NCBI GenBank assembly: GCA_002282385.1
Contig: NCJG01000006.1
Location: forward strand, 62,001-126,000
Source: Sphingomonadales bacterium 39-57-19
GTDB lineage: Bacteria > Pseudomonadota > Alphaproteobacteria > Sphingomonadales > Sphingomonadaceae
Direction of reading: 5' to 3'
DNA length: 64,000 nt
Within the stretch, counting starts at the first letter, position 1. Each line of letters starts with the position of its first letter. The notes under the pieces were generated by a model that was not told the DNA's origin, ran no database searches, and was given only the letters and a program-made list of their open reading frames with translations. The translations under genes and the position numbers were made by a program. Shown here one piece after another: positions 1-11,655 of this stretch.

Positions 1-2
1 GT

Positions 3-311
3 GTATGGCTTGGCCGACGGCAGATGCGCGATATGCCGCTGCGTTTCGCGATACTGCCCGCGGCTGTATTTGGGGCCTTATCGGGCGCTGGCATTGTCAT
101 GGCCGGTGGGCGCTTGCTTGGTGGCAGCATATATGAGCTAGCCAGGCTTCTTCCACAATCGCGGCTGCGGTTCGACCAAATCGGTGGCTTATTTGGCGAA
201 AGCGGCTTTGGTCCCATCAGTCAGAACGTCACCGCCGGTTTGGAAGGCATGTTGTTTGCGGCAGGCGTTACCGCTGCCATCTTGTTGGCGCAGCGGCAGC
301 GGGGGGCATGA
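3..311 (+). CDS. 3' end of an unrecognised membrane protein (partial)
   Basis: This reading frame is open from the first bases of the window and ends at a TGA at 309-311, so it is the C-terminal part of a gene that begins outside. The visible part has two hydrophobic segments: one near residues 15-35, rich in Ala and Gly, and one at the very C-terminus ending in a basic Gln/Arg tail. Between them lies a polar stretch with several Gly and Phe residues. That is the pattern of the last two membrane helices of an inner-membrane protein. I do not recognise the family and assign no function. An internal ATG at 24 could be mistaken for a start, but the frame continues upstream of it. Confidence 0.5.
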   Translation, partial: VWLGRRQMRDMPLRFAILPAAVFGALSGAGIVMAGGRLLGGSIYELARLLPQSRLRFDQIGGLFGESGFGPISQNVTAGLEGMLFAAGVTAAILLAQRQRGA

Positions 312-422
312 TTTCGACGAAAATGCGAAATATTCTTGCGGGTGACGGCAGGAATAGTTGGCGTTCAAGCGTGGACGCTATAGTCGGATGACAGAGATTT
401 TGAGAGTTGGGGAAATGATAAT

Positions 423-2579
423 ATGCGAAGTGTATTTTTGGTCGGTGCAGCCTTCATGATGGCCCCGATTTCGTCGGTCGCTATGGCCGCAGATTCAGCC
501 ACCACCGATGTCGCAGTCAAATTGACCTATCCGCAGACCAAAACCGTCAATGTGGTCGATGAACAATTCGGCGTGAAGGTTGCCGATCCCTATCGCTGGC
601 TGGAAGATGATGTGCGCGTCAATCCCGAAGTCGCCGAATGGGTGAAGGCGCAAAATGCCGTCACCGACGCATATTTGGAAACATTGCCCGGCAAGAAAAT
701 ACTCGCCGAGCGCATGAAAAAGCTTTTCGATTATGAGCGCTTTGGCCTTCCTGAAAAGGCCGGCGGCTATTATTTCTTCACAAAGAATGACGGCCTGCAA
801 AACCAGTCGGTCTTATATGTGCGTAAAGGACTGACGGGCGCGGACCGTATTTTGATCGACCCCAATCTATGGGCAAAGGACGGCGCCACTGCGCTTGATA
901 GCTGGGTACCGTCGAAAAATGGCAAGTTGCTGGCCTATTCTGTTCAAGACGGCGGCTCCGACTGGCGGACGATTAAAGTCCTCGACACCGTGACCGGCAA
1001 GGTTCTCGCTGATGAAATCAACTGGGCAAAATTCACCAACATAAGCTGGGTGGGCAATGACGGGTTTTTGTATTCGCGTTTTGCAGAGCCAAAGGAAGGC
1101 GCGGCATTTCAGCAGCTGAATTATAACCAGACGATCTATTACCACAAAATCGGCACGCCCCAGTCGGAAGACAAGGCAATATACGCAACGCCGGATAAGC
1201 CCGAATATGGGCATAGCGCGCAAGTGACGCACGACGGCAAATGGGCGGTCATTACGACCTCTTCCGGAACCGATGAGAAGTATGAACTGCACGTCATGCC
1301 ACTTGGCAAAAAGCCGACATGGAAACCGCAACCGCTCGTCACGGGTCTCGATCATGATTGGGGCCTTATCGAAGGCATGGGCAACATTTTGTGGTTCACC
1401 ACCAACAAGGACGCGGCAAAGCTTAAGGTTGTTACGGTCGATCTGGGTGCGAAGGCTCCCGTATTTAAGGACGTTATAGCGGAGCGGGCGGAAACCCTGT
1501 CGCGCGCGCAGATCGTCGGCGACCGGCTGATCCTGTCATATATCAAAGATGCCAAATCGATGGCGCTGATGACTGACCTCGCAGGCCAGCCTGTGCAGGA
1601 AATCAAGCTCAGCGCGATTGGGACGGCCAGTGGCTTTTCAGGGACGCCGGGTGATCCAGAAACATTTTACGGATTCTCCAGCTTCAATCAGCCAGGGGCC
1701 GTGTATCGTTTCGACAGCAAGACGGGTGCTTCGGCGCCCTTCGCGCAGCCAAAGCTGAGCTTTAACCCAGCCGACTTCACGGTCGAACAAGTGTTCTATC
1801 CGTCGAAGGACGGCACGAAGATCCCGATGTTCGTCGTGCACAAAAAAGATCTCGACCTGACCAAGGGCGCGCCGACGTTGCTCTATTCCTATGGCGGGTT
1901 CAACATTTCGCAGACGCCAACTTATTCAGCAACGCGTATGGCTTGGCTGCAATCGGGCGGCGTATTCGCCCTCGCCAATATTCGTGGCGGCGGCGAATAT
2001 GGGAAGCCATGGCATGATGCTGGCCGTTTGATGAACAAACAAAATGTCTTTGACGATTTTGCCGCCGCGGCGGAATATCTTATTTCCAGCGGTGTTTCGG
2101 CCAAGGGCAAGATTGCCATTGAAGGGCGGTCCAATGGGGGGCTGTTGATTGGTGCCGTTGTGAACCAGCGTCCTGACCTGTTCGCTGCTGGCCATGCCGC
2201 AGTCGGCGTGATGGACATGGTCCGCTTCGACCGTTTCACCGCTGGCCGTTATTGGGTCGATGATTATGGCTACCCCAGTAAGGAAGCCGACTTTAAAATG
2301 CAGATGACCTATTCACCCTATCACAACATCAAATCGGGGGTCGAATATCCAGCGGTCATCGTTTCGACCGCGGATACCGATGACCGTGTGGTTCCGGGGC
2401 ATAGCTTCAAATATATCTCCGCCTTGCAAGCTGCAGAAACCGGCAACAAGCCCAAGATCATTCGCATCGAAAGCCGTGCGGGCCATGGTTCAGGCAAGCC
2501 GACTGACAAGGTTATTGACGAATATTCGGACATTTATGCGTTTCTCGCTAAATGGACGGGGCTGACCCTCACCGAATAA
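423..2579 (+). CDS. Prolyl oligopeptidase family serine peptidase (S9A), exported
   Basis: The 718-residue protein cleaves proline-containing oligopeptides, probably in the periplasm because it starts with a signal peptide of about 22 residues ending in an AMA-type cleavage site. Residues about 40-470 correspond to the beta-propeller that limits substrate size, and the C-terminal third is the alpha/beta-hydrolase domain. The nucleophile is Ser570 in GRSNGG. The family acid and histidine are visible as Asp653 in the DTDDRVVP motif and His688 in AGHGSG. The length matches the family (about 700 residues plus signal). It looks monocistronic: 111 bp precede it and paired hairpins follow. Peptide scavenging is inferred from the family. 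The true substrate cannot be read from sequence. Confidence 0.93.
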   Translation: MRSVFLVGAAFMMAPISSVAMAADSATTDVAVKLTYPQTKTVNVVDEQFGVKVADPYRWLEDDVRVNPEVAEWVKAQNAVTDAYLETLPGKKILAERMKKLFDYERFGLPEKAGGYYFFTKNDGLQNQSVLYVRKGLTGADRILIDPNLWAKDGATALDSWVPSKNGKLLAYSVQDGGSDWRTIKVLDTVTGKVLADEINWAKFTNISWVGNDGFLYSRFAEPKEGAAFQQLNYNQTIYYHKIGTPQSEDKAIYATPDKPEYGHSAQVTHDGKWAVITTSSGTDEKYELHVMPLGKKPTWKPQPLVTGLDHDWGLIEGMGNILWFTTNKDAAKLKVVTVDLGAKAPVFKDVIAERAETLSRAQIVGDRLILSYIKDAKSMALMTDLAGQPVQEIKLSAIGTASGFSGTPGDPETFYGFSSFNQPGAVYRFDSKTGASAPFAQPKLSFNPADFTVEQVFYPSKDGTKIPMFVVHKKDLDLTKGAPTLLYSYGGFNISQTPTYSATRMAWLQSGGVFALANIRGGGEYGKPWHDAGRLMNKQNVFDDFAAAAEYLISSGVSAKGKIAIEGRSNGGLLIGAVVNQRPDLFAAGHAAVGVMDMVRFDRFTAGRYWVDDYGYPSKEADFKMQMTYSPYHNIKSGVEYPAVIVSTADTDDRVVPGHSFKYISALQAAETGNKPKIIRIESRAGHGSGKPTDKVIDEYSDIYAFLAKWTGLTLTE

Positions 2580-2580
2580 T

Positions 2581-2636
2581 CGTTCATGAAAATGGCGATT
2601 TAGATGAACGGATGCTGACAAGTCAATTCAGCATCC
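2581..2636 (+). terminator. Tandem hairpins after the prolyl oligopeptidase gene
   Basis: Two adjoining stems follow the stop codon. The first pairs CGTTCAT (2581-2587) with ATGAACG (2604-2610). The second pairs GGATGCTGA (2610-2618) with TCAGCATCC (2628-2636) around a 9-nt loop. Neither is followed by a T-run, so this is a possible Rho-assisted or processing-type 3' end rather than a textbook intrinsic terminator. Confidence 0.35.
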
Positions 2637-2705
2637 GGACAACCCGAATCGCCTATTCGTTCTCCATCGGCACAGAATGACTGGACCGGTTCAAGGAGAA
2701 CGAAG

Positions 2706-3269
2706 ATGAATTTCATGACCAAAACTTTGCTTGGCGCGGGAGCTGCTGCTGCAGCTTTGGTGAGTGTAACCGTTCCCGTCCAAGCGCGTGATCGCCATGA
2801 CCGCGACCGCGATGGCATCAGCGCTGGCGAAATTATTGCCGGAGCGGTCGTGCTCGGTGGTCTTGCCGCTGTGCTTTCAAGCGGCAACAATGGCCGCAAC
2901 GATCGCCGCGGTTATGATGATCGCTACGATGATAACCGTGCAGGCTATAATTACGACAATCGTGGCGGCGGCGGCCGCGCCGCTGTAAACCAGTGCGTCG
3001 CCAGCGTTGAACGCTGGGCCAATGGCTACAGCCGTTCAGACGTCACGCAAGTGCGCAGCATCGAACGGACGCGTTTTGGCTATCGGGTCCAAGGCAATGT
3101 CGTTGTTCAAGACGGCGGACGTGGCCGTTACGAGAATAACCATTACGGCAATGACCGATTTGGTGGCAACGCTTACCAGCGCGGTTACGACAAGGGCCGG
3201 TTCACCTGCTTTGTAGAGCGTGGCCGCGTGGTCGACATCAACTATCGCGGATTGGAACAGTGGCGCTGA
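2706..3269 (+). CDS. Small secreted Gly/Arg/Tyr-rich protein of unknown function
   Basis: The 187-residue protein begins with a clear signal peptide (about 27 residues, ending VQA). A mature part follows that is full of Arg, Asp, Gly and Tyr. A hydrophobic Gly/Ala stretch near residues 40-58 resembles a glycine zipper. Residues 65-90 are a low-complexity Arg/Asp/Tyr/Gly segment. The C-terminal half looks like a small folded domain framed by two cysteines, Cys97 and Cys168, which could form a disulfide in the periplasm. The start is supported by AAGGAG seven bases upstream of the ATG. The gene stands alone and is followed by an intrinsic terminator. Similar proteins occur as conserved hypotheticals in sphingomonads, but I know of no assigned role. 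Confidence 0.8.
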   Translation: MNFMTKTLLGAGAAAAALVSVTVPVQARDRHDRDRDGISAGEIIAGAVVLGGLAAVLSSGNNGRNDRRGYDDRYDDNRAGYNYDNRGGGGRAAVNQCVASVERWANGYSRSDVTQVRSIERTRFGYRVQGNVVVQDGGRGRYENNHYGNDRFGGNAYQRGYDKGRFTCFVERGRVVDINYRGLEQWR

Positions 3270-3294
3270 ATGTCCACATATGCGTGGGTATAAT

Positions 3295-3330
3295 GAGGCT
3301 CAGTCTGGAGACAGGCTGAGCCTCTTGTCA
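3295..3330 (+). terminator. Intrinsic terminator after the small secreted protein gene
   Basis: A perfect 9-bp stem, GAGGCTCAG (3295-3303) with CTGAGCCTC (3316-3324) and a 12-nt loop, is followed by a T-rich stretch. It lies 26 bp past the stop codon at 3269. Confidence 0.7.
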
Positions 3331-3413
3331 TTTCGGTACCGCGATATTCGCTTCGCCGCGCGGGACGGCTGGCTGTGCTTGCCACAATCCGAAAAACCCG
3401 CCACAGTCGCCTC

Positions 3414-3635
3414 ATGGCAAATATCCTCGCATTTCTGTTTGGCCTGATTGCACTGCTGCTGGCTATCATCGGGTTCATTCCGTTGCTGGGATGGCTGAAC
3501 TGGCTCATTATTTTAATCGCTGGCGTCGGCGCGGCCTTTGGCTTTGCCTCGGAAAAGGACAGCGGCCGCAACTTCTGCTTGGTCGTTATCGCCATTTGCG
3601 CGCTGCGCCTCTGGATAGGCGGCGGGATCATTTGA
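3414..3635 (+). CDS. Small two-helix membrane protein, unknown function
   Basis: I place the start at the ATG at 3414, giving 73 residues. An in-frame upstream codon at 3375 would add a 13-residue basic leader that does not look like part of the protein. The product is almost entirely hydrophobic: one long segment at residues 2-45 with a central Gly/Pro break, then a short polar loop containing Glu-Lys-Asp, then a second segment ending near the C-terminus. Topology is probably two or three inner-membrane helices. It lies 26 bp before the RarD-type permease gene on the same strand and may be co-transcribed with it. I do not recognise a named family. Confidence 0.6.
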   Translation: MANILAFLFGLIALLLAIIGFIPLLGWLNWLIILIAGVGAAFGFASEKDSGRNFCLVVIAICALRLWIGGGII

Positions 3636-3661
3636 TCCCCACGCGAAGGCTTAGCACACAC

Positions 3662-4558
3662 ATGACCGACAAATCTGAAACCGCGCAGCCAAGTGGCTTG
3701 CCTTATGCCATGTCGGCATATCTCATCTGGGGCTTCGTCCCGGTTTATTTCAAGCTGCTGAGCCATGTCTCGCCAATCGCGGTCGTTGCGCAGCGCGTGT
3801 TGTGGTCCATTCCTCTGCTTTTGGTCATTATGGCCTTTCGCAAACAGCTTGGCGAATATGCCGCCATTTTCCGGCACAAGGCGCATCTGCGCAACTTGCT
3901 CGCCTCTGCCACGCTGGTCGCTATTAACTGGCTGATTTACATTTGGGCCGTTTCCACGGACCATATTTTGGCAGCGAGCCTTGGCTATTATCTCAACCCC
4001 TTGGTGAACGTCCTGCTGGGGCGTCTGTTTTTAGGCGAACGATTGCGGCCGCTTCAGATGGTCGCCGTGGCCGTCGCCGCCATTGGCGTTGCTATCCTCA
4101 TCGGTGATGCGCTCGATACCTTATGGGTATCGATATCGCTCGCTTTAAGCTTTGGCCTCTACGGCCTTATCCGCAAGATTACCCCCGTTGGCTCTGTGCC
4201 CGGCCTCGCGACCGAGACGACGTTGCTCGCGCCGCTGGCATTGGGTGCGGTGCTCTATTTCGCGCAAGTTGGCGGCGGCGGATTTGGCGATGATGTGACG
4301 ACGTCGGGGCTTTTGATATTGGCAGGTGCGGTCACCGCAATACCGTTGCTGATGTTCGCGACCGCCGCCCGCCGCATGAGCTATACCAGCCTGGGCTTTG
4401 TGCAATATACGGCACCGTCCATTGCGTTCCTGCTGGGTGTGTTCGTGTACGGCGAGCCATTGAGCACCACGAAGCTGGCGTGCTTCATCCTGATTTGGTT
4501 CAGTATCGTGATTTTCTGTGCGGACGCGATTAAAACCTACAGGGCATCAAAAACTTAG
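3662..4558 (+). CDS. rarD: EamA/RarD-family permease
   Basis: The 298-residue protein is a drug/metabolite-superfamily permease of the RarD type with about ten predicted membrane helices arranged as two EamA repeats. RarD members open with the motif seen here (YLIWGFVPVYFK) and contain the HILAASLGYYLNPL motif at the end of the first repeat. I chose the ATG at 3662 over a codon at 3491 because the longer N-terminus overlaps the preceding gene and reads as Arg-rich non-protein sequence. The substrate of RarD proteins is not established. Its stop codon lies in one arm of a short hairpin (4554-4572) whose other arm contains the pyrC stop, so the two convergent genes may share a termination region. 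Confidence 0.85.
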   Translation: MTDKSETAQPSGLPYAMSAYLIWGFVPVYFKLLSHVSPIAVVAQRVLWSIPLLLVIMAFRKQLGEYAAIFRHKAHLRNLLASATLVAINWLIYIWAVSTDHILAASLGYYLNPLVNVLLGRLFLGERLRPLQMVAVAVAAIGVAILIGDALDTLWVSISLALSFGLYGLIRKITPVGSVPGLATETTLLAPLALGAVLYFAQVGGGGFGDDVTTSGLLILAGAVTAIPLLMFATAARRMSYTSLGFVQYTAPSIAFLLGVFVYGEPLSTTKLACFILIWFSIVIFCADAIKTYRASKT

Positions 4559-4567
4559 GTCCTGACC

Positions 4568-5611
4568 CTAAGCCTTCAGACGCCAGCGCAATGTTTCTCC
4601 TGCGTGGAACGGCACGACATCAAGCCCTTCCAGCGCCAGCAGCTCGGGCACGACGATGTCGGCGCGTTCCAATATTATGCGCTCCTCGTTCAACGGCAGG
4701 CCATAGAAACGCGGGCCGTTTTCCGACGCAAAGGCCTCAAATTTGTCCAGCGCGCCTTCTTCTTCAAAGACGGCGGCATAGCTTTCCAATGCGAAGGGCG
4801 CGTTGAAGATACCCGCACATCCGCAGGCGCTTTCCTTGGCAGATTTGTCGTGCGGCGCGCTGTCGGTGCCGAGGAAATATTTGCTGCTGCCCGATGTCGC
4901 AGCCTTGCGAAGCGCAAGCCGATGTACCTCACGTTTGGCGACCGGCAGGCAGTAGGCGTGCGGACGGATGCCGCCTGTAAACATGGCATTGCGGTTGATG
5001 TGCAAATGTTGCGGCGTAATTGTCGCTGCGACATTGGGACCGCTGGCATCTACAAAAGCAACCGCGTCTGCGGTGGTGATATGTTCAAACACGATCTTCA
5101 GCTCGGGCAGATCGCGGACCAGCGTCGACAGCGTCCGTTCAATGAACACAGCCTCACGGTCAAAGATATCGACATGCGAGTCTGTAACTTCGCCGTGGAT
5201 CAGCAATGGCATGCCAATCCGCGCCATATGCTCCAGCGCGGGCATGATGTTGGTTATGTTCGTAACGCCATGTGCGCTTCCGGTGGTGGCGTGCGCGGGG
5301 TATAGCTTTGCCGCTGTAAACACACCCTCGGCGTGACCGCGCGCGAGTTCATTCCCGTCACTTACGTCGGTAAGATAGGCCGTCATAAGCGGCGTGAACG
5401 TTACGCCTTCGGGCACCGCCGCCAAAATCCGGTCACGATAGGCCGCGCCTGCTTCAACCGTCGTTACAGGTGGCGACAAATTGGGCATGACAATCGCACG
5501 CGCAAACTGTTTCGCGGTGAAAGGCACCACGCTGCGCATCGCTGCACCGTCACGAAAATGGAGATGCCAATCATCAGGGCGGCGGATGGAAAGAATCATC
5601 TGGTCGGTCAT
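4568..5611 (-). CDS. pyrC: Dihydroorotase, class II
   Basis: This 347-residue enzyme closes N-carbamoyl-aspartate to dihydroorotate in pyrimidine synthesis. It is the class II (E. coli-like) form. All metal ligands fall at the positions known for the E. coli enzyme: His16 and His18 in the HLH motif, the carboxylated Lys102 in AAKLYPA, His139, His177 and the catalytic Asp250 in LGTDSAPH. The ATG at 5611 is preceded by AAGGGAAG. It is transcribed divergently from ygfZ across only 38 bp, so both promoters must overlap or lie within the genes. No other pyrimidine gene is adjacent. Confidence 0.97.
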   Translation of the reverse strand: MTDQMILSIRRPDDWHLHFRDGAAMRSVVPFTAKQFARAIVMPNLSPPVTTVEAGAAYRDRILAAVPEGVTFTPLMTAYLTDVSDGNELARGHAEGVFTAAKLYPAHATTGSAHGVTNITNIMPALEHMARIGMPLLIHGEVTDSHVDIFDREAVFIERTLSTLVRDLPELKIVFEHITTADAVAFVDASGPNVAATITPQHLHINRNAMFTGGIRPHAYCLPVAKREVHRLALRKAATSGSSKYFLGTDSAPHDKSAKESACGCAGIFNAPFALESYAAVFEEEGALDKFEAFASENGPRFYGLPLNEERIILERADIVVPELLALEGLDVVPFHAGETLRWRLKA

Positions 5612-5649
5612 GGCTTCCCTTTAAGCGCCTCTCCCCCTATCTGTCACCT

Positions 5650-6372
5650 ATGCCAAACACCCGTCTTTTCGACCGCTGCGTTATCCGTCTGTCGCCCACT
5701 GAAGCAGGAGAGGACGTGCGCCAATTTTTGCAGGGGCTGGTGACACAGGACACCGCGGCAGAAATGCCCTTATGGGCGGGTTTGTTGAGCCCGCAGGGAA
5801 AGGCGTTGTTCGATTTCATCCTGTGGGCTGACGGCGACGATGTCCTCATCGATTGCGAAGGCACGCAAGCAGACGCATTGGTCCGCCGCCTGTCGATGTA
5901 CCGGTTGCGCCGGAAAATCGCCATTGCCATTGATCCGGCATGCGGCGTGTTTTGGAAAAGCGAAGGCAGTTCAGACCCGCGCCATGCGGAGCTTGGGACA
6001 CGCTGGCTGGGTACCCCGGCCGACGATGATGTCGATGTGAGTGCCACCTATCGCGCGCATCGGCTTGGGCTCGGCATCACCGAAGGCGTAAATGAGCTGG
6101 GCAGCGAACAGACTTTGTGGCTTGAGGCCAATGCCGCCGAACTGAACGGGGTGTCCTTCACAAAGGGATGCTATGTCGGGCAGGAGAATACCGCGCGTAT
6201 GAACTGGCGGCAAAAGGTGAACCGACGGCTGGTGGTCGTCCCGTTGGCACAAGCCGACGAGAGCCGGCAGCGGTGCGTCTATCCGGAACTTAATATATCG
6301 GTGGAGTTGCGCCGCGTGGAAGATTTGACGGCGCTTGTTCTGCCCGACTGGCAGCGCGCTGCGCTCGGTTAA
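5650..6372 (+). CDS. ygfZ: YgfZ/Caf17-like folate-binding protein
   Basis: The 240-residue protein belongs to the glycine-cleavage-T-like YgfZ family, tetrahydrofolate-dependent factors that help maintain certain iron-sulfur enzymes such as MiaB-type radical-SAM proteins. The family signature K-G-C-Y-x-G-Q-E is present at residues 172-179 with the functional Cys174. It is shorter than E. coli YgfZ (about 326 residues), as is usual for alphaproteobacterial members. It faces the rlpA-like gene and their stop codons overlap by 4 bp at 6369-6372. Confidence 0.9.
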   Translation: MPNTRLFDRCVIRLSPTEAGEDVRQFLQGLVTQDTAAEMPLWAGLLSPQGKALFDFILWADGDDVLIDCEGTQADALVRRLSMYRLRRKIAIAIDPACGVFWKSEGSSDPRHAELGTRWLGTPADDDVDVSATYRAHRLGLGITEGVNELGSEQTLWLEANAAELNGVSFTKGCYVGQENTARMNWRQKVNRRLVVVPLAQADESRQRCVYPELNISVELRRVEDLTALVLPDWQRAALG

Positions 6373-6734
6373 TCGAGCCGCTCGAGCTTAACCTTTGCGG
6401 TCCCGCTGCGGTGCATGCCGATCTGTTTGGCCGCAGCATAAGATATATCCATGATGCGTGATTTGCTCCACGGTCCGCGGTCGTTAACCCGCACGATAAC
6501 TTCCTGACCATTGGCCAGATTGGTAACCACCACCCTTGTGCCAAAAGATAACGTCCGGTGCGCCGCCGTCATCGCGTTGGGATCAAAACGCTCGCCGCTG
6601 GCCGTGCGATTGCCGCTGAGTTCAGCGCCATAATAGCTGGCCAATCCCGTGCCGATTTCGACACGGCTGTCGCCCGCCTGCGCCAAAACCGGCACGACGA
6701 TGAGCGCGAGCGCAAGATAGTGACGTTTGTGCAT
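6369..6734 (-). CDS. rlpA: RlpA-like double-psi beta-barrel protein, exported
   Basis: The 121-residue protein has a signal peptide (residues 1-20, ending AQA) followed by a complete RlpA-like double-psi beta-barrel. The barrel is recognisable from GLASYYG, the TASGE motif, the TAAHRTLSFGT segment and the VNDRGPW motif that holds the active-site Asp. Family members are septal lytic transglycosylases acting on denuded peptidoglycan. No SPOR domain is present, so targeting to denuded glycan must differ from E. coli RlpA, and the enzyme role is inferred from the domain. It sits 83 bp downstream of gyrB on the same strand, with a hairpin between them. Confidence 0.85.
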   Translation of the reverse strand: MHKRHYLALALIVVPVLAQAGDSRVEIGTGLASYYGAELSGNRTASGERFDPNAMTAAHRTLSFGTRVVVTNLANGQEVIVRVNDRGPWSKSRIMDISYAAAKQIGMHRSGTAKVKLERLD

Positions 6735-6749
6735 GATATTCCCCCCGAG

Positions 6750-6778
6750 GCGTGCGGGCTACAATAAACGCCGCACGC
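6750..6778 (-). other. Hairpin between gyrB and rlpA-like gene
   Basis: A perfect 8-bp stem pairs GCGTGCGG (6750-6757) with CCGCACGC (6771-6778) around a 13-nt loop. It lies 15 bp upstream of the rlpA-like ATG on the minus strand. No T-run follows in that direction, so it may be part of a leader or a weak terminator for gyrB. Confidence 0.35.
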
Positions 6779-6817
6779 TTCCAATTGTCGAAGCGATAAT
6801 GTGCACAGGCTTTGCGT

Positions 6818-9553
<2,736 letters not shown>

Positions 9554-9596
9554 CTAAATCATCAAATGCGCATCTAAGGGACAGGCACAAAACGTG

Positions 9597-11156
9597 ATGA
9601 ATATCGAGACTGAACTGGAAAAGAGTTTTGGCGACTTTGGCGCACTTATCGGCGCTTGGGGTGCAGAAAAACCCGACGCGCAAGCGCTCGCTGACAAGTT
9701 CACCACGGTTTCCTGGAGCCAAGTTGCGCAGTCGACGTCACGTATTGCCGCCCAGCTTCAGCGCGATGGTCTTCAGCATGGTCAGGCGGTCGCCATTTTG
9801 GGCATGAGCAACATCAATTATGCGCTGGTCTATTTGGCCGCAGTCCGTGCAGGCGGCTGCGCTGCCCCGCTGACGACATCGGCTACCCCGGCGCAATTGT
9901 CTGCCATGTTGCGGGACTCAGGGGCGATGCATCTCTTTGTCGATGCGGCAAAGCTGGTTGAACTCAGCGGTATAGAATTGGGTGACGTGCGCATTGTCAT
10001 ATTGGATAATGGCGCTGCAGAGCATCCAAGCCTTGACGCTTGGATGGCCGAAGAGGGCGCGACATTTGCAGCAGCTGCACCTGCGCCGACTGACCCGTTC
10101 AACATCATTTATTCGAGCGGAACGACAGGCACGCCAAAGGGCATCATCCATTCGCATTCCATGCGCTGGCACCAGATGGCAGGTGGTTTTAAATCCATCT
10201 ACAGTCGTGACACCCGTTCGTTGGTCTCCACGCCCTTATATTCGAACACGACGCTCGCTGTGTTCTTGCCCACCATGTGCCATGGCGGATTTGCGCGGAT
10301 CATGGATAAATTTGATGTCACCGGCTATCTTGACCATGCGCAGGCTGACCGGACAACGCATACCATGCTGGTGCCCGTCCAATATCAGCGGATCATGGCG
10401 CATGATGGTTTTGCACATTATGATCTTTCGCATTTCATCATCAAATTTTGCACCAGCGCGCCATTCCCGGCGGAGTTAAAGGCTGATGTCGTCAAACGCT
10501 GGCCCGGCGGGCTCGTCGAAATTTATGGGATGACCGAGGGCGGCGTCGTCTGCATGTTGCAGGCGCATAATTTCCCCGACAAGCTGCACACAGTGGGTCA
10601 GCCCGTGACGGGCCATGAACTGATCGTCCTTGATGACGACGACAATCGCCTGCCTGCCGGATCAAAAGGTGTTTTAACGGGCCGGTCACCCACCATGATG
10701 TCCGGCTATAAGAACCAGCCGGAAAAGACCCGTGAGATGGAATGGCGCGACGAGGATGGCAATATCTGGCTAAAAACCGGCGATATCGGGATTGTCGATG
10801 AAGACGGCTTTGTCTCCATCGTCGGGCGCGCGAAAGACATGATCATTTCCGGCGGGTTCAATATTTACCCCAAAGATCTCGAAGAGCTGCTGGAGGCGCA
10901 AGCGGAGGTTGCTGAGGCTGCCGTGGTGGGCATGCCGTCGGATGCGTGGGGCGAGACGCCGGTTGGCTTTGTGCGGTTGCATCCCGACGCCAGCAGCACG
11001 CCCGACGCTATTTTGGAGCGGGTGAATGGGCAGCTTGGCAAAACCCAACGCATTTCGGTGCTATATCCCATCGACGAAATGCCGCGCAGCCATATCGGCA
11101 AGCTGCTGAAAACCGATTTGCGGACATTGGCGGCAGATTTGCAAAATGGACGGTAA
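9597..11156 (+). CDS. AMP-dependent acyl-CoA synthetase/ligase
   Basis: The 519-residue enzyme belongs to the ANL superfamily and activates a carboxylic acid, most likely a fatty or aryl acid, to its acyl-CoA through an acyl-adenylate. The P-loop-like A3 motif (YSSGTTGTPKG), the YGMTEGG motif, the KTGDIG motif and the hinge region followed by GFNIYPKDLEE are all present, so both the large N-terminal and small C-terminal domains are intact. A GTG at 9594 and the ATG at 9597 are both possible starts. The gene is divergent from gyrB over about 190 bp and its 3' end overlaps the next gene by 11 bp. Substrate specificity cannot be told from the motifs. Confidence 0.9.
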   Translation: MNIETELEKSFGDFGALIGAWGAEKPDAQALADKFTTVSWSQVAQSTSRIAAQLQRDGLQHGQAVAILGMSNINYALVYLAAVRAGGCAAPLTTSATPAQLSAMLRDSGAMHLFVDAAKLVELSGIELGDVRIVILDNGAAEHPSLDAWMAEEGATFAAAAPAPTDPFNIIYSSGTTGTPKGIIHSHSMRWHQMAGGFKSIYSRDTRSLVSTPLYSNTTLAVFLPTMCHGGFARIMDKFDVTGYLDHAQADRTTHTMLVPVQYQRIMAHDGFAHYDLSHFIIKFCTSAPFPAELKADVVKRWPGGLVEIYGMTEGGVVCMLQAHNFPDKLHTVGQPVTGHELIVLDDDDNRLPAGSKGVLTGRSPTMMSGYKNQPEKTREMEWRDEDGNIWLKTGDIGIVDEDGFVSIVGRAKDMIISGGFNIYPKDLEELLEAQAEVAEAAVVGMPSDAWGETPVGFVRLHPDASSTPDAILERVNGQLGKTQRISVLYPIDEMPRSHIGKLLKTDLRTLAADLQNGR

Positions 11157-11640
11157 ATTTGGCCCCGATCTGGCGGCGGTCATTTCCGTTCTGCAGACGG
11201 CACTGACCCCCGCCTTTTTGCTGGTTGCGGTGGGCAGCCTGCTCAATGTCCTCACGGGCCGACTTTCGCGCATTGTGGACCGGTCACGCGACCTGCAGCG
11301 GCAATATGCCCAGACCGACGGGAAAGCGCATGAACGGGTCGTCACCGAACTGCGCATCATTGAAAAGCGCATGCGTGTGGTGGGAAGATCGATCTTGTGC
11401 GCGGTTTTGTCCGCGATATCGGTGTGCATCATGATCGTTGTGTTGTTCGTCATGGGGCTCACCAATATTTCTGCAGCATGGGTCGCCGTAGCGGTATTCA
11501 TGTTGGCACTGGCGCTGTTGTCGGCTTGCCTGTTCCAATTCGTGCACGAGATCCGCTTGGCAACTTATGCGATATATGTGCCGGAGGAATATCTTGAGCT
11601 ACCGGCGCCTACGGAACGCAAGCGGCGGAAGGCGAAGTAA
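11146..11640 (+). CDS. DUF2721 family membrane protein
   Basis: The 164-residue protein has three hydrophobic segments: one at residues 10-38 containing TPAFLLVAVGSLLNVLTGR, and two close together near 80-105 and 108-130. A basic, helical cytoplasmic loop (RIVDRSRDLQ and the following helix) separates the first from the second. This arrangement and the TGRLSRIVDR motif are typical of DUF2721 proteins, whose function is not known. The start codon lies inside the preceding acyl-CoA ligase gene (11-bp overlap), so the two are very likely translated from one mRNA. Confidence 0.8.
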   Translation: MDGKFGPDLAAVISVLQTALTPAFLLVAVGSLLNVLTGRLSRIVDRSRDLQRQYAQTDGKAHERVVTELRIIEKRMRVVGRSILCAVLSAISVCIMIVVLFVMGLTNISAAWVAVAVFMLALALLSACLFQFVHEIRLATYAIYVPEEYLELPAPTERKRRKAK

Positions 11641-11655
11641 CGCGCGGGCGCGTCG